From assembly GCF_030254645.1 (NCBI RefSeq), contig NZ_CP116346.1, positions 4,939,001 through 5,003,000 on the forward strand: a DNA stretch of 64,000 nucleotides, in the 5' to 3' direction. This stretch comes from Paucibacter sediminis. Its GTDB lineage: Bacteria; Pseudomonadota; Gammaproteobacteria; Burkholderiales; Burkholderiaceae_C. The number at the start of each line of letters is the position of its first letter. The stretch's first letter is position 1. Positions 1-8,477 of this stretch are shown here, in pieces. Both the position numbers and the translations under genes were made by a program. The notes beneath the pieces were generated by a model. That model searched no databases. It was not told the DNA's origin and saw only the letters and a program-made list of their open reading frames with translations.

Positions 1-401
1 TCCCCACCCACGCGCGCCACGGTATCCATGGGCCGCACGGTCTGGCCGATGGCATCGGCCACCGCCTTGATCACCAGATCCCCGGCGGCATGGCCATAGG
101 TGTCGTTGACGGCCTTGAAATGATCGATATCGAGCACCAGCAGCAGCGCCGATTCACCCGAACGCGCCACCCGGTCGACCTCGCGCGACAGCGCCATCTC
201 GAAGCTGCGGCGGTTCACCAGGCCGGTGAGCGCATCCTTGCTGGAGAGATCGCACAGCGCATCGACCACGCCTTGCAGCCATGCCGCGCTGAAGGGCTCG
301 GCCTCGGGCAGCATCGCACCGGCCTGCTGCAGGAGCTGCAAAGCCAGGTCGAGTCGCAATTCGCTGGCGTCGACCGGACGGGGTGTTGCGCTGGGTTCCA
401 A
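1..401 (-). CDS. Diguanylate cyclase (GGDEF), 3' part cut off by window edge
   Basis: The visible N-terminal 133 codons contain a short non-recognised leader of about 60 residues and then a GGDEF domain beginning at a DALTGLVNRRSFE segment. The substrate/metal segment D-I-D-H-F-K-x-x-N-D-T-Y-G-H-x-x-G-D is intact. The reading frame leaves the window at VARVGG followed by GA, so the signature loop is GG(D/E) but its last residues are not visible. The best start is TTG at 401, because AGGAG lies 4 nt upstream (406-410); no ATG in frame has a ribosome-binding site. It should make cyclic di-GMP. It is divergent from cheR across a 183-bp gap. Confidence 0.85.
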   Translation of the reverse strand, partial: MEPSATPRPVDASELRLDLALQLLQQAGAMLPEAEPFSAAWLQGVVDALCDLSSKDALTGLVNRRSFEMALSREVDRVARSGESALLLVLDIDHFKAVNDTYGHAAGDLVIKAVADAIGQTVRPMDTVARVGG

Positions 402-584
402 GGGGCTCCTGGGTAAGTGCCGGGGCAGTCTAGCAGCGGGCAATACTGCGCACCGGTGCAAAAAAACATCCAAGCACCGCCCTGTTCCGCTTTTAGCCTT
501 GTTAGGCTGGCGCACAAACTCCAGAAACCCGAGAATCCCCGGGAGCGCATGCCTGCGCATCCAACCAGAAGAAGCGAGCCCTAC

Positions 585-1439
585 ATGCGCCCAGGAACGC
601 CTCAGTCCACGGCAACCGAAGCGGTCGACCACGAGTTCAGCTTCAGCCGCGCAGACTTTGATCGCGTACGCCAACTCATCTACCAACACGCCGGCATCAG
701 CTTGCACGATGGCAAGCACGCCATGGTCTACAGCCGGCTCTCGCGCCGCCTGCGCGACACCGGCCACCGCAGCTTCGGCGAGTACCTGCAATGGCTGGAA
801 CAGGCCAGCGGCCCGCAGGGCGAGCAGGAGTGGCAGGAGTTCGTCAACTGCCTGACCACCAACCTGACCTCCTTCTTCCGCGAAGAGCACCATTTCCATT
901 GCCTGGCCGACGACCTGAAGGCGGTCAACACCAAGCCGGTGCGCATCTGGTGCTGTGCCGCCTCCACCGGCGAGGAGCCCTACTCGATCGCGATGACCTG
1001 CGCGGAATCGCTGGGTTCGGGTTCCCAGGTGCAGATCGTCGCCAGCGACATCGACACCAATGTGCTCAACACCGCCCGCCGCGGCGTCTACAGCGCCGAT
1101 TCGCGCGGCCTCTCGCCGGCGCGGCTGAAGAACTTCTTCATGCGCGGCACTGGCGCCAACGACGGGCGCATCCGCGTCAAGCCCGAGCTGGCGCGCTGCA
1201 TCGAATTCCGCACCCTCAACCTGATGCACACCCAGTGGTCGCTGGGCGACCCCTTTCACATGGTGTTCTGCCGCAATGTGATGATTTATTTCGACGCGCC
1301 CACGCAGCGCAAGGTGCTGGAGCGCATCCACAAGGTGATGCGGCCGCACGGCCTGCTTTTCGTCGGTCACTCGGAGAACTTCACCGAGTCCAAGGACTTG
1401 TTCCGCCTGCGCGGCAAGACCATTTACGAGCGCGTCTGA
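585..1439 (+). CDS. cheR: Chemotaxis protein methyltransferase CheR
   Basis: CheR uses S-adenosylmethionine to methylate glutamates on chemoreceptors. The N-terminal all-alpha domain (FSRADFDRVRQLIYQHAGI, with the SRLSRRL helix after it) is followed by the Rossmann domain with the SAM loop ASTGEEPYS near residues 124-133, and the motif VFCRNVMIYFD near the C-terminus. Starting at ATG 585 gives 284 residues, the usual size. An upstream in-frame ATG at 549 sits only 3 nt after GGAG and would add 12 unconserved residues, so 585 is preferred, though not certain. It heads cheR-cheD-cheB (43-bp and 27-bp gaps). No cheA, cheW or cheY is in the window. Confidence 0.95.
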   Translation: MRPGTPQSTATEAVDHEFSFSRADFDRVRQLIYQHAGISLHDGKHAMVYSRLSRRLRDTGHRSFGEYLQWLEQASGPQGEQEWQEFVNCLTTNLTSFFREEHHFHCLADDLKAVNTKPVRIWCCAASTGEEPYSIAMTCAESLGSGSQVQIVASDIDTNVLNTARRGVYSADSRGLSPARLKNFFMRGTGANDGRIRVKPELARCIEFRTLNLMHTQWSLGDPFHMVFCRNVMIYFDAPTQRKVLERIHKVMRPHGLLFVGHSENFTESKDLFRLRGKTIYERV

Positions 1440-1482
1440 GGCTGCGCTCAAGTCCACCCTGTAACCGGCCGAAAATCATCCA

Positions 1483-2157
1483 ATGAGCACGCCCCTGCCC
1501 CCGTCCGGAGCCAGCGCCGGCAGCTACCTCGCCGGCGGCCCCGGCGCCGCCCGCGTCGCCCAACTCAAGGCGCAGACGCGCAAGCAGGGCGAAGCCTCCT
1601 TCTTCTTCTACGACGCGCATTTCAAGAACGCCGCGGTCAAGGTGCTGCCGGGCGAATATTTCGTCGACAACGAGGACCTGCTGGTGATGACCACGCTGGG
1701 CTCCTGCATCGCCGCCTGCCTGTGGGACCGCCACGCGCAGATCGGCGGCATGAACCACTTCATGCTGCCCGAGGGCACCGGCGACTCGGGCCGCTACGGC
1801 TCCTTCGCGATGGAGTTGCTGATCAACGAGATGATGAAGCGCGGCGCCTCCAAGAGCCGCATGGAAGCCAAGATCTTCGGCGGCGGCGCCGTGATCTCGG
1901 GCATGAACACCATCAACGTCGGCGAACGCAACACCAACTTCGTGCTCGACTACCTCAAGACCGAGCGCATCCCGATCGTTTCCAAAGACGTCATGGACAT
2001 CTATCCCCGTAAAGTCTGTTTTCTGCCGCACAGCGGCAAGGCCATGGTCAAGCGTCTGGCGCCGACCAATACCGAGGCGCTGATCCAGCAGGACCGCGCG
2101 GCGGCGCAGAAGGCCCAGCCCGTGGTGGCCAGCGGCGGCTCCATCGACCTGTTCTGA
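1483..2157 (+). CDS. cheD: Chemoreceptor glutamine deamidase CheD
   Basis: CheD deamidates receptor glutamines so that CheR can methylate them. The 224-residue protein carries the family core: the catalytic Cys75 in TLGSC and His92 in MNHFMLP, then GRYGSFAMELLINEMM and KIFGGGA. About 60 residues precede the conserved domain and include an AQLKAQTRKQG stretch, as in other betaproteobacterial CheD proteins. It lies between cheR and cheB, the normal adaptation-gene order in this group. There is no strong Shine-Dalgarno before ATG 1483, so the start rests on the reading frame and family length. Confidence 0.95.
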   Translation: MSTPLPPSGASAGSYLAGGPGAARVAQLKAQTRKQGEASFFFYDAHFKNAAVKVLPGEYFVDNEDLLVMTTLGSCIAACLWDRHAQIGGMNHFMLPEGTGDSGRYGSFAMELLINEMMKRGASKSRMEAKIFGGGAVISGMNTINVGERNTNFVLDYLKTERIPIVSKDVMDIYPRKVCFLPHSGKAMVKRLAPTNTEALIQQDRAAAQKAQPVVASGGSIDLF

Positions 2158-2184
2158 GCCGGCGCGCACGAGGAGTTTTCAACA

Positions 2185-3279
2185 ATGGCCAAGATCAAAG
2201 TCGTGGTGGTGGATGACTCGGCGCTGGTGCGCAGCATCCTCACCGAGATCATCAACCGTCAGACCGACATGGAATGCATAGGCGCGGCCGCCGACCCCCT
2301 GGTGGCACGCGAGATGATCCGCAACCTCAACCCGGACGTGATCACGCTGGACGTGGAAATGCCCAAGATGGACGGGCTGGACTTCCTCTCGCGCCTGATG
2401 CGCTTGCGGCCCATGCCGGTGGTGATGGTGTCGACGCTGACCGAGCGCGGCGCCGAGGTCACCATGAAGGCGCTGGAGCTGGGCGCGGTGGACTTCGTCG
2501 CCAAGCCCAAGATCGGCGTGGCCGACGGCATCCGCCTGCTGGCCCAGGACATCACCGACAAGATCCGCATCGCCTCCAAGGCCCGCATCCATCGCAGCCA
2601 TGCCGCCCCTGCCAGCGCCGCAGCGCCCGGCGCGGCGCCGGCGCCCAAGCCCGCGCCGATGGCCAGCCTGGGCCGGCTCTCCACCGAGAAGATCATCTTC
2701 ATCGGCGCCTCCACCGGCGGCACCGAAGCCACCAAGGACGTGCTCATCAACCTGCCCGCCGACTGCCCGGCCGTGGTGATCACCCAGCACATGCCGCCCG
2801 GCTTCACGCGCAGCTATGCGGCGCGCCTGGACGGGCTGTGCCGCATCCGCGTGAAAGAGGCCCAGGACGGCGAGCGCGTGCTGCCGGGCCACGGCTATAT
2901 CGCGCCCGGCGGCACGCACCTGAGCGTGGAACGCTCGGGCGCCAACTACATTGCGCGCGTGCAGGACGGCGAGCCTGTGAACCGCCACAAGCCCTCGGTG
3001 GAGGTGCTGTTCAACTCCGCCGCGCGCGTGGTGGGCCCCAACGCGCTGGGCATCATGCTCACCGGCATGGGCGCCGACGGCGCCAAGGCCATGAAGGCCA
3101 TGAAGGACGCCGGCGCCTACAACCTGGTGCAGGACGAAGCCAGTTGCGTGGTGTTCGGCATGCCGCGCGAGGCCATCAACGCCGGCGCCGCCGACGAGGT
3201 GCTGCCGCTGAGCCAGATCGCACCGCGCCTGCTGGAGCGCCTGCGCAGCACCGCCGGCTTCTCCACCAATCGCGTCTAG
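2185..3279 (+). CDS. cheB: Chemotaxis response regulator protein-glutamate methylesterase CheB
   Basis: CheB removes receptor methyl groups when phosphorylated by CheA. The receiver domain is at residues 1-125, with acidic pocket VVDDSA, phospho-acceptor Asp56 in [10 protein letters not shown] and Lys in VAKPK. An Ala/Pro-rich linker (about 133-157) leads to the methylesterase domain with the triad Ser176 (GASTGGT), His202 (TQHMPPGF) and Asp298 (MGADGA). All key residues are intact and 364 aa is normal. GAGGAG lies about 10 nt before the ATG at 2185. It is the last gene of the cheRDB run; the next gene, an EAL-GGDEF protein, begins 59 bp later on the same strand. Confidence 0.96.
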   Translation: MAKIKVVVVDDSALVRSILTEIINRQTDMECIGAAADPLVAREMIRNLNPDVITLDVEMPKMDGLDFLSRLMRLRPMPVVMVSTLTERGAEVTMKALELGAVDFVAKPKIGVADGIRLLAQDITDKIRIASKARIHRSHAAPASAAAPGAAPAPKPAPMASLGRLSTEKIIFIGASTGGTEATKDVLINLPADCPAVVITQHMPPGFTRSYAARLDGLCRIRVKEAQDGERVLPGHGYIAPGGTHLSVERSGANYIARVQDGEPVNRHKPSVEVLFNSAARVVGPNALGIMLTGMGADGAKAMKAMKDAGAYNLVQDEASCVVFGMPREAINAGAADEVLPLSQIAPRLLERLRSTAGFSTNRV

Positions 3280-3338
3280 GGTTTCGCAACCCTGTCATCA
3301 AGTGTCGGCAAGCTCGCTGCTTGAGCGAGCGTACCGAC

Positions 3339-5123
3339 ATGATGACCACCATTCCTGACTGCAAGCGCGCCCTGCCCTTGCAGGTGCAGACCCTCATCGA
3401 CGAGGACCTGCTGCACACCCTGTTCCAGCCCATCGTGAAGCTGGACTGCGGCGAAATCTACGGCCATGAGGCGCTGGTGCGCGGGCCCGCCGGCTCCGCG
3501 CTGGAGTACCCCGACGCGTTGTTCGCCGCCGGCCGCCGCGAGGGCCTGACGGTGGAGCTGGAGGTGCGCTGCGCGCTGCAGGCGCTGAAGGACTGGGCGC
3601 GGCTGAAGCTGCCCGGCAAGCTGCTCGTCAACATGAGCGCAGCGGCGCTGGCACGCGCCGTGAGCGACGCCTACTGGGCACGCGGCCTGGGCCTGTGCGA
3701 GCGTATCGGCATCACGCCGGCCGACATCATCATCGAGCTCACCGAGCATGAGCGCGTCACCGACATCGAGGCGCTGCGCCAGGGCCTGACGCGCCTGCGC
3801 CGGCTCGGCGTGGGCATCGCGCTGGACGACTTCGGCGACGGCCGCTCCTCGCTGCGCCTGTGGTCCGAGATCCAGCCCCAGCTGGTCAAGATCGACAAAT
3901 ACTTCACCCACCACCTGCCCGCGCACGCCGAGAAGCTGCAGACCTTCCGCGCCCTGCTGCAACTGGCCGAGACCTTCGGCGCGCAGCTGGTGGCCGAGGG
4001 CATCGAAAGCCCGGAGGAGCTGCGCGTGCTGCGCGACCTGGGCGTGGCCTTCGGCCAGGGCTGGCTGCTCGGCCGGCCCGGCCCGGCGGGCCACCGCGAG
4101 GTGCTGGGGCCGGCGGCCGAGGTGCTGGCCAGCGCCGACATCGCGGTGCTGCCCGAGCTGCGCCGCGCCGGTGGCAGCAGCATCTGCGCCGAGCAGCTGA
4201 TGCTGACGGCGCCGGCCCTGCATGAGAGCGCCAGCAATGAGCAGCTCTACCGCCTCTTCAGCGCGCATGAGCAATTGCACGCGGTGGCGGTGCTCGACGA
4301 CGCCGGTGCGCCGGTGGCCCTGGTGGACCGCGCCCAGTTCATCGGGCGCTGGGCCAAGCCCTTCTTCAACGATCTCTACGGGCGCCACGCCTGTACCCTG
4401 TTCGCCAACGCCTCACCGCTGATCGTCGATGCCGGCACCGGCATCGAGGCGCTCACCCGCGTGCTGACCTCGGCCGACCAGCGCTATCTGCGCGAGGGCT
4501 TCATCATCACGCGCGCGGGCCGCTATCTGGGCCTGGGCACGGGCGAGCAGCTGGTGCGCTCGGTCACCGAGGCGCGCATCGAGGCGGCACGGCATGCCAA
4601 CCCGCTGACCTTTCTGCCCGGCAACATCCCGATCAGCCAGCACATCGGCCGCCTGCTGACGAGCGGCCGCGAGTTCGTCGCGGCCTACGCCGACCTGAAT
4701 CACTTCAAGCCCTTCAACGATGAGTACGGCTACTGGCGCGGCGACGAGATGATCCGCCTGCTGGCGCGCGTGGCCAGCGCGCATTGCGACAGCCAGCGCG
4801 ACTTCCTCGGCCATGTGGGTGGCGATGACTTCGTGATGCTGTTCCAGAGCGACGATTGGGAACAACGCTGCGAGCTCATCGTCGAGCGCTTCAACGAGCT
4901 GGCGCGCAAGCTCTTCGACGCCGCGGCACTGGAGGCCGGCGGCATCATGGCCGAGGACCGCCAGGGCAATCTGCGCTTCCACCCCTGCACCACGCTGTCG
5001 ATCGGCGCGGTGCGTGTCAGCCCGGGCAGCCTGCATCGCTCGGAGGACGTGGCCAGCGCCGCGGCCACGGCCAAGCGCCATGCCAAGCATGGCGCCCTGG
5101 GCATTTATGTGATGGCCAGCTGA
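3339..5123 (+). CDS. EAL-CBS-GGDEF cyclic-di-GMP protein
   Basis: This 594-residue cytoplasmic protein has an N-terminal EAL phosphodiesterase domain, a central CBS-pair-like region (about 270-400) and a C-terminal GGDEF domain. The EAL catalytic set appears complete: Glu44 (EALVR), Glu133/Glu136 (ELTEHE), Asp163-Asp164 (DDFGDG), Lys184 and Glu220 (VAEGIE). The cyclase signature reads GGDDF (494-498), with Asp in place of the usual Glu, although DLNHFKPFND is present. I expect a phosphodiesterase whose GGDEF domain is weak or regulatory. The start is ATG 3339 (or the adjacent ATG 3342), without a good ribosome-binding site. Its 3' end overlaps the convergent SnoaL-like gene by 19 bp. Confidence 0.88.
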   Translation: MMTTIPDCKRALPLQVQTLIDEDLLHTLFQPIVKLDCGEIYGHEALVRGPAGSALEYPDALFAAGRREGLTVELEVRCALQALKDWARLKLPGKLLVNMSAAALARAVSDAYWARGLGLCERIGITPADIIIELTEHERVTDIEALRQGLTRLRRLGVGIALDDFGDGRSSLRLWSEIQPQLVKIDKYFTHHLPAHAEKLQTFRALLQLAETFGAQLVAEGIESPEELRVLRDLGVAFGQGWLLGRPGPAGHREVLGPAAEVLASADIAVLPELRRAGGSSICAEQLMLTAPALHESASNEQLYRLFSAHEQLHAVAVLDDAGAPVALVDRAQFIGRWAKPFFNDLYGRHACTLFANASPLIVDAGTGIEALTRVLTSADQRYLREGFIITRAGRYLGLGTGEQLVRSVTEARIEAARHANPLTFLPGNIPISQHIGRLLTSGREFVAAYADLNHFKPFNDEYGYWRGDEMIRLLARVASAHCDSQRDFLGHVGGDDFVMLFQSDDWEQRCELIVERFNELARKLFDAAALEAGGIMAEDRQGNLRFHPCTTLSIGAVRVSPGSLHRSEDVASAAATAKRHAKHGALGIYVMAS

Positions 5124-5476
5124 GGCTCGCCGGCGATGAAGACGGCCGACTGGATCAGGCCGTCCTCCACCTCGTAGATGGCGGCCATCTGAAGCCGGCC
5201 CGGCCCCTCCGGAAAGGTCCGGGTGATGATCTCGACATCGATCACCATCTTGCCCATCACGTGGCGCTGCAGCAGCCGGGCATGCAGATTGGGTTCCGCG
5301 AAGCGCGCCCGCATGCGCGCGCGGATCTGCTCATGCCCCTCGGCCACCAGCGTGGCCGGGTAGAGGTACTGGCGGGCCTGGGGCGCATAGGTCGCCAGCC
5401 AGGCGTCCATATTGCGGGCGTTGTAGGCCTCCAGCTGGCGCTGGATCAGCTCGGCAGGGCTCGTTGGCAGGTGCAT
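5105..5476 (-). CDS. SnoaL/NTF2-like protein
   Basis: The 123 codons from ATG 5476 encode a small alpha+beta fold of the SnoaL/NTF2 superfamily: a first helix (AELIQRQLEAYNARNMDAWLA), then TYAPQARQYLYP, EGHEQIRARM, and a sheet ending IYEVEDGLIQSAVFI. Members are hydrolases, isomerases or ligand-binding proteins, and no function can be assigned. The ATG at 5476 has only a weak AGG upstream. A signal-peptide ORF with a strong ribosome-binding site lies in another frame just upstream (see 5331-5657), so this may be the body of an exported protein separated by a frameshift. Its stop lies inside the convergent EAL-GGDEF gene. Confidence 0.7.
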   Translation of the reverse strand: MHLPTSPAELIQRQLEAYNARNMDAWLATYAPQARQYLYPATLVAEGHEQIRARMRARFAEPNLHARLLQRHVMGKMVIDVEIITRTFPEGPGRLQMAAIYEVEDGLIQSAVFIAGEPQLAIT

Positions 5477-5657
5477 TCGATTGGGCCTGAAGTTGGGTGG
5501 CAGAGATGGGCTGAGGCTGCGCAGGCGGCGACTCATGCAGCGCCGCCCCCAGCTGCGCCGGTGCCGCCCAGCAGGTGCACAACAGGCTGCTGGCGGCGGC
5601 GGCGCTCAGGGCCATGGCGGTGGTGGCGAGATAGACGGCGAGGGGATGTTTGCTCAT
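5331..5657 (-). CDS. Signal-peptide ORF upstream of and overlapping the SnoaL-like gene
   Basis: ATG 5657 has AGGAG upstream at good spacing and encodes a typical export signal (MSKHPLAVYLATTAMA, then an Ala/Ser-rich core, Cys residues and AAPA) followed by a Pro/Gln-rich linker. GC-rich third codon positions, normal for this genome, hold until about 5480; from there they move to the frame of the SnoaL-like gene, and the remaining 45-50 codons of this ORF look like out-of-frame sequence. Either it is a separate 108-aa ORF coupled to the next gene, or one coding sequence of about 180 codons was split by a single-base frameshift near 5465-5485. I favour the second reading. Confidence 0.45.
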   Translation of the reverse strand: MSKHPLAVYLATTAMALSAAAASSLLCTCWAAPAQLGAALHESPPAQPQPISATQLQAQSNAPANEPCRADPAPAGGLQRPQYGRLAGDLCAPGPPVPLPGHAGGRGA

Positions 5658-5683
5658 GAGAATCTCCTGATGCAGTGCTGGTC

Positions 5684-5689
5684 ATATTA
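5684..5689 (-). promoter_or_regulatory. Candidate -10 for the SnoaL/signal-peptide gene
   Basis: TAATAT on the minus strand lies 26 nt upstream of ATG 5657, leaving room for a leader of about 18 nt that includes the AGGAG site. It sits back-to-back with the promoter of the divergent LysR gene in an 84-bp gap, the usual place for a LysR-type operator. Confidence 0.35.
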
Positions 5690-5740
5690 AGCATTCATAC
5701 CCGCCGGCAATAGCGCGAAAATCGGGCCATCCTGTTCAGA

Positions 5741-5746
5741 TATGCT
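5741..5746 (+). promoter_or_regulatory. Candidate -10 directly before the LysR-type gene
   Basis: TATGCT ends 7 nt before ATG 5754, so transcription would begin at or next to the start codon (leaderless). It overlaps the alternative ATG at 5742, which argues for the 5754 start. Confidence 0.35.
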
Positions 5747-5753
5747 TACCAGC

Positions 5754-6665
5754 ATGCCCAGAGCCCCACGCCTGCCCCTGCAATACCTGGCCGCTTTCCG
5801 CGCCACGGCCCAGACCCAGAACCTGCGCGCCGCGGCCGAGCGCCTGCACCTCAGCCACAGCGCGGTGAGCCAGCAGCTCACGGCGCTGGAAACGCAGCTG
5901 GGTTTCCAGCTGTTCGAGCGCAGCGGCCGCCGCATCCGGCTCAACGAGGCGGGCGAGGCTTTGCAACGCGGCGTGGAGCGCGCCTGGGTCGAACTGGAGC
6001 GCGGGCTGCAGGCCGCCAGCGCCGCGCATGGCAGCGCGCTGCAGGCCTTGCGCATCACCGCCCTGCCCTCCTTCGCGCAACGCTGGTTGATGCCGCGGCT
6101 GGGGCGCTGGCATGCCCTGCATCCGGAGATCGCGTTGGAGCTGAATGTCTCGCAGCAGCTCGTCGACCTGGAGCGCGAGGGCTTTCATCTCGCGCTGCGC
6201 CAGGGTGTCGGGCCCTGGACCGGCCTGGTCAACGAGGTGCTGCTGCAGTCGCGCTCGGTGCCGGTGGCCGCTCCGGCGCTGGCGCAGCGCCTGATCGGCG
6301 CGCCCCTGGAGGAGCTGGCCGCGCAATCGCTGCTGGGCGACGCCGCCCAATGGACCCAATGGTTTGCCGAGGCGGGCCTGAGCCGGCAGATCCGCACCAT
6401 GGCCAGCTTCAACGATGCCGGCCTGCTCCTGCAGGCGGCCGAGCAGGGCATGGGGGTGGCGCTGACGCGCGAGTTACTGGCGGCCGATGCCTTGCTGGAC
6501 GGCCGCCTGGTGCGCGTCTCGGGCCAGGCCCTGGAGGGCTCGCAGGCGCAGAGCTACCACATCGTCTACCCGCCCGCGCTGAAGGACGAACCCGCGCTGC
6601 GCGCCCTCTGCACCTGGCTGCACGCCGAGATCGAGCAATCGGCGCGCGCCCTGTATGGGGACTAG
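5754..6665 (+). CDS. LysR-family transcriptional regulator, GcvA-like
   Basis: The 303-residue protein has the LysR winged helix at the N-terminus (LQYLAAFRATAQTQNLRAAA, then SHSAVSQQLTALE and LGFQLFERSGRRIRLNEAG) and a two-lobed ligand-binding domain ending near WLHAEIEQSARAL. RITALPSFAQRWLMPRLGRW is typical of the GcvA-like branch. It is divergent from the SnoaL/signal-peptide gene, its most likely target. ATG 5742 is possible but coincides with a -10-like TATGCT, so 5754 is preferred. The stop codon is interlocked with that of the convergent hemW (shared CTAG at 6662-6665). Confidence 0.9.
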   Translation: MPRAPRLPLQYLAAFRATAQTQNLRAAAERLHLSHSAVSQQLTALETQLGFQLFERSGRRIRLNEAGEALQRGVERAWVELERGLQAASAAHGSALQALRITALPSFAQRWLMPRLGRWHALHPEIALELNVSQQLVDLEREGFHLALRQGVGPWTGLVNEVLLQSRSVPVAAPALAQRLIGAPLEELAAQSLLGDAAQWTQWFAEAGLSRQIRTMASFNDAGLLLQAAEQGMGVALTRELLAADALLDGRLVRVSGQALEGSQAQSYHIVYPPALKDEPALRALCTWLHAEIEQSARALYGD

Positions 6666-7837
6666 GCGAGGAACAGCGACTGCAGGTCGCTGAGGAAATC
6701 GAAGCCGCGCGGGGTGGGCTGGATGCGCAGCGGATCGAGCTCCAGCAGGCCCTTGCCGCGGCCCTGCTGCAAGGCCTCGGCGATGCTGGAAGGCGGCAGG
6801 CCGGTGCGCTCCAGGAATTGCTGCATCGGCACGCCCTCGCGCAGGCGCAGCGCGTTGAGCATGAACTCGAAGGGCAACTCCTTGCGCGCCACCTCGTGCT
6901 CGTTGGACACCGCCGCGCCCTCGCCCGCCTTGGCCATATAGCTGGCCGGTTCGCGCCAGCGCACCTGGCGCAGCACCCGGTGCGGGAAGCTCAGCTTGCT
7001 GTGCGCCCCCGCGCCGATGCCCAGATAGTCACCAAACTGCCAGTAGTTGAGGTTGTGCGTGCAGCGGTGGCCGGCGCGCGCATAGGCCGAGACCTCGTAG
7101 CGCTCCATGCCCCGGGCGCCCGTTTGCGCGGTGATCAGGTCCAGCATGTCGCTGGCCAAATCGGCATCGGGCACCACCGGCGGCGCGATCGCGAAGCGCG
7201 TATTCGGCTCGATGGTAAGGTGGTAGACGGACAGATGCGGCGGCGCATAGCCCAGCGCCAGGGTCAGGTCTTGCTCCAGCTCGGCCAGACTCTGGCCCGG
7301 CAGCGCATACATCAGGTCGATGTTGAAGGTCTCGAAGGCCTGGGCGGCCTCCTCGATCGCGGCGCGCGCCTGCGCGCCGTCATGCACCCGGCCCAAGGCC
7401 TTGAGCTTCGCATCGTCAAAGCTCTGCACGCCGATCGACAGGCGCGTCACGCCGGCCGCGGCAAAGCCGCGGAAGCGGTCGCGCTCGAAGGTACCGGGGT
7501 TGGCCTCCAGCGTGATCTCGCAGCCTGGCTCGAGCGGTAGGCGCGCGCGGATGTCGGAGATCAGCTCGGCAATCTGCTCGGGGGCGAACAGGCTGGGCGT
7601 ACCACCGCCGATGAAGATGCTCACCACCGGCCGGCCCCAGATCAGCGGCAGCGCGGCCTCCAGGTCGGCGCGCAGCGCGCCGAGGTAGGCGCGCGCGGTG
7701 TCCACGGGCAGCTGCCGGCCATCCTTCCACTCATGCGAGTTGAAGTCGCAATAAGGGCATTTCTTGAGGCACCAGGGCAGGTGCACATAGAGCGAGAGCG
7801 GCGGCAAGGCGGCCAGGCTCAAGGTGCCCGGGCGCAT
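6662..7837 (-). CDS. hemW: HemW, radical SAM heme chaperone
   Basis: The 391-residue protein has the radical SAM cluster motif as C-x3-C-x2-C (HLPWCLKKCPYCDFNSH) near the N-terminus, then IFIGGGTPSLF, EANPGT, RLSIGVQSF and the HemW-type C-terminal domain. The motif lacks the extra cysteine of coproporphyrinogen dehydrogenase HemN; proteins of this type are annotated HemW and deliver heme rather than decarboxylate coproporphyrinogen. ATG 7837 gives the normal length. It ends the minus-strand run kinase-phosphatase-rph-rdgB-hemW and starts 28 bp after rdgB. Confidence 0.92.
   Translation of the reverse strand: MRPGTLSLAALPPLSLYVHLPWCLKKCPYCDFNSHEWKDGRQLPVDTARAYLGALRADLEAALPLIWGRPVVSIFIGGGTPSLFAPEQIAELISDIRARLPLEPGCEITLEANPGTFERDRFRGFAAAGVTRLSIGVQSFDDAKLKALGRVHDGAQARAAIEEAAQAFETFNIDLMYALPGQSLAELEQDLTLALGYAPPHLSVYHLTIEPNTRFAIAPPVVPDADLASDMLDLITAQTGARGMERYEVSAYARAGHRCTHNLNYWQFGDYLGIGAGAHSKLSFPHRVLRQVRWREPASYMAKAGEGAAVSNEHEVARKELPFEFMLNALRLREGVPMQQFLERTGLPPSSIAEALQQGRGKGLLELDPLRIQPTPRGFDFLSDLQSLFLA
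7263..7273 (+). repeat. Dispersed 11-mer GTCAGGTCTTG, copy 1
   Basis: Exact copy inside hemW, preceded by GG and followed by C. On the gene strand it encodes part of Glu-Gln-Asp-Leu-Thr-Leu. One of five exact copies in the window. Confidence 0.7.
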
Positions 7838-7865
7838 CAGCTCGGTGAGGCGCGCGCTGTTGAGT

Positions 7866-8477
7866 TCAGCCAAGTTGCCAGACCTCTTTGAACTGCTGCA
7901 CCAGCGAGCCCGCAGCCAGGGCACGATGGCTCAGCTGGTTCTTCACCTGAGCGCTCAGCTGCGCCACGCTCTGGCCCAGGCTGGGGATGAACATCAGCGG
8001 GTCGTAGCCAAAGCCGCCCTCGCCCTGCGCCGCGGGCAAGATCTGACCCTGCCAACGCCCCATCGCGATCAGCGGCACCGGATCCCGGGCGCTGCGCACG
8101 GCCACCAGGGCGCAGACGAACTGGGCGCGGTGCGGGCCGGCGCCCTTGCCGGCGAGCTGTTCCAGCAGCACGCGGTTGTTGTCGGCGTCCGACTTGGGCT
8201 GACCGAACAGCGTGGCATAGCGCGCCGAGAGCACGCCGGGCGCGCCGTCCAGCGCGTCGACGGCCAAGCCCGAATCGTCGGCCAGCGCCGGCAGGCCGCT
8301 GGCCGCCGCGGCGTGGCGCGCCTTCGCCAGCGCGTTCTCCACAAAGCTCTCGAAGGGCTCCTCGGCCTCCGCAATGCCCAGCGAGCCCTGCGTCACCAGT
8401 TCCACACCCAGCGGCGCGAACAGGGCCTGCAGCTCGGCGAGCTTCTTGGCGTTGTTGGAGGCAAGGACCAGCTTCAT
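7866..8477 (-). CDS. rdgB: RdgB/HAM1 non-canonical purine NTP pyrophosphatase
   Basis: It hydrolyses dITP, XTP and related damaged purine nucleotides and so keeps them out of DNA and RNA. The 203-residue protein begins [16 protein letters not shown] and carries [34 protein letters not shown] and a conserved C-terminal LSHRALA. Its ATG at 8477 overlaps the TGA of rph (ATGA), so the two genes are translationally coupled, a common pairing in proteobacteria. All signature residues are present. Confidence 0.95.
   Translation of the reverse strand: MKLVLASNNAKKLAELQALFAPLGVELVTQGSLGIAEAEEPFESFVENALAKARHAAAASGLPALADDSGLAVDALDGAPGVLSARYATLFGQPKSDADNNRVLLEQLAGKGAGPHRAQFVCALVAVRSARDPVPLIAMGRWQGQILPAAQGEGGFGYDPLMFIPSLGQSVAQLSAQVKNQLSHRALAAGSLVQQFKEVWQLG

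Noticed and set aside
495-508. Small hairpin AGCCT...AGGCT upstream of cheR
   Set aside because: Only a 5-bp stem with no T-tract on the useful side; not a credible terminator or operator by itself.
6662-7837. Oxygen-independent coproporphyrinogen-III dehydrogenase (HemN)
   Set aside because: The cluster motif is CxxxCxYCDF as in HemW and lacks the additional HemN cysteine; length also fits HemW.
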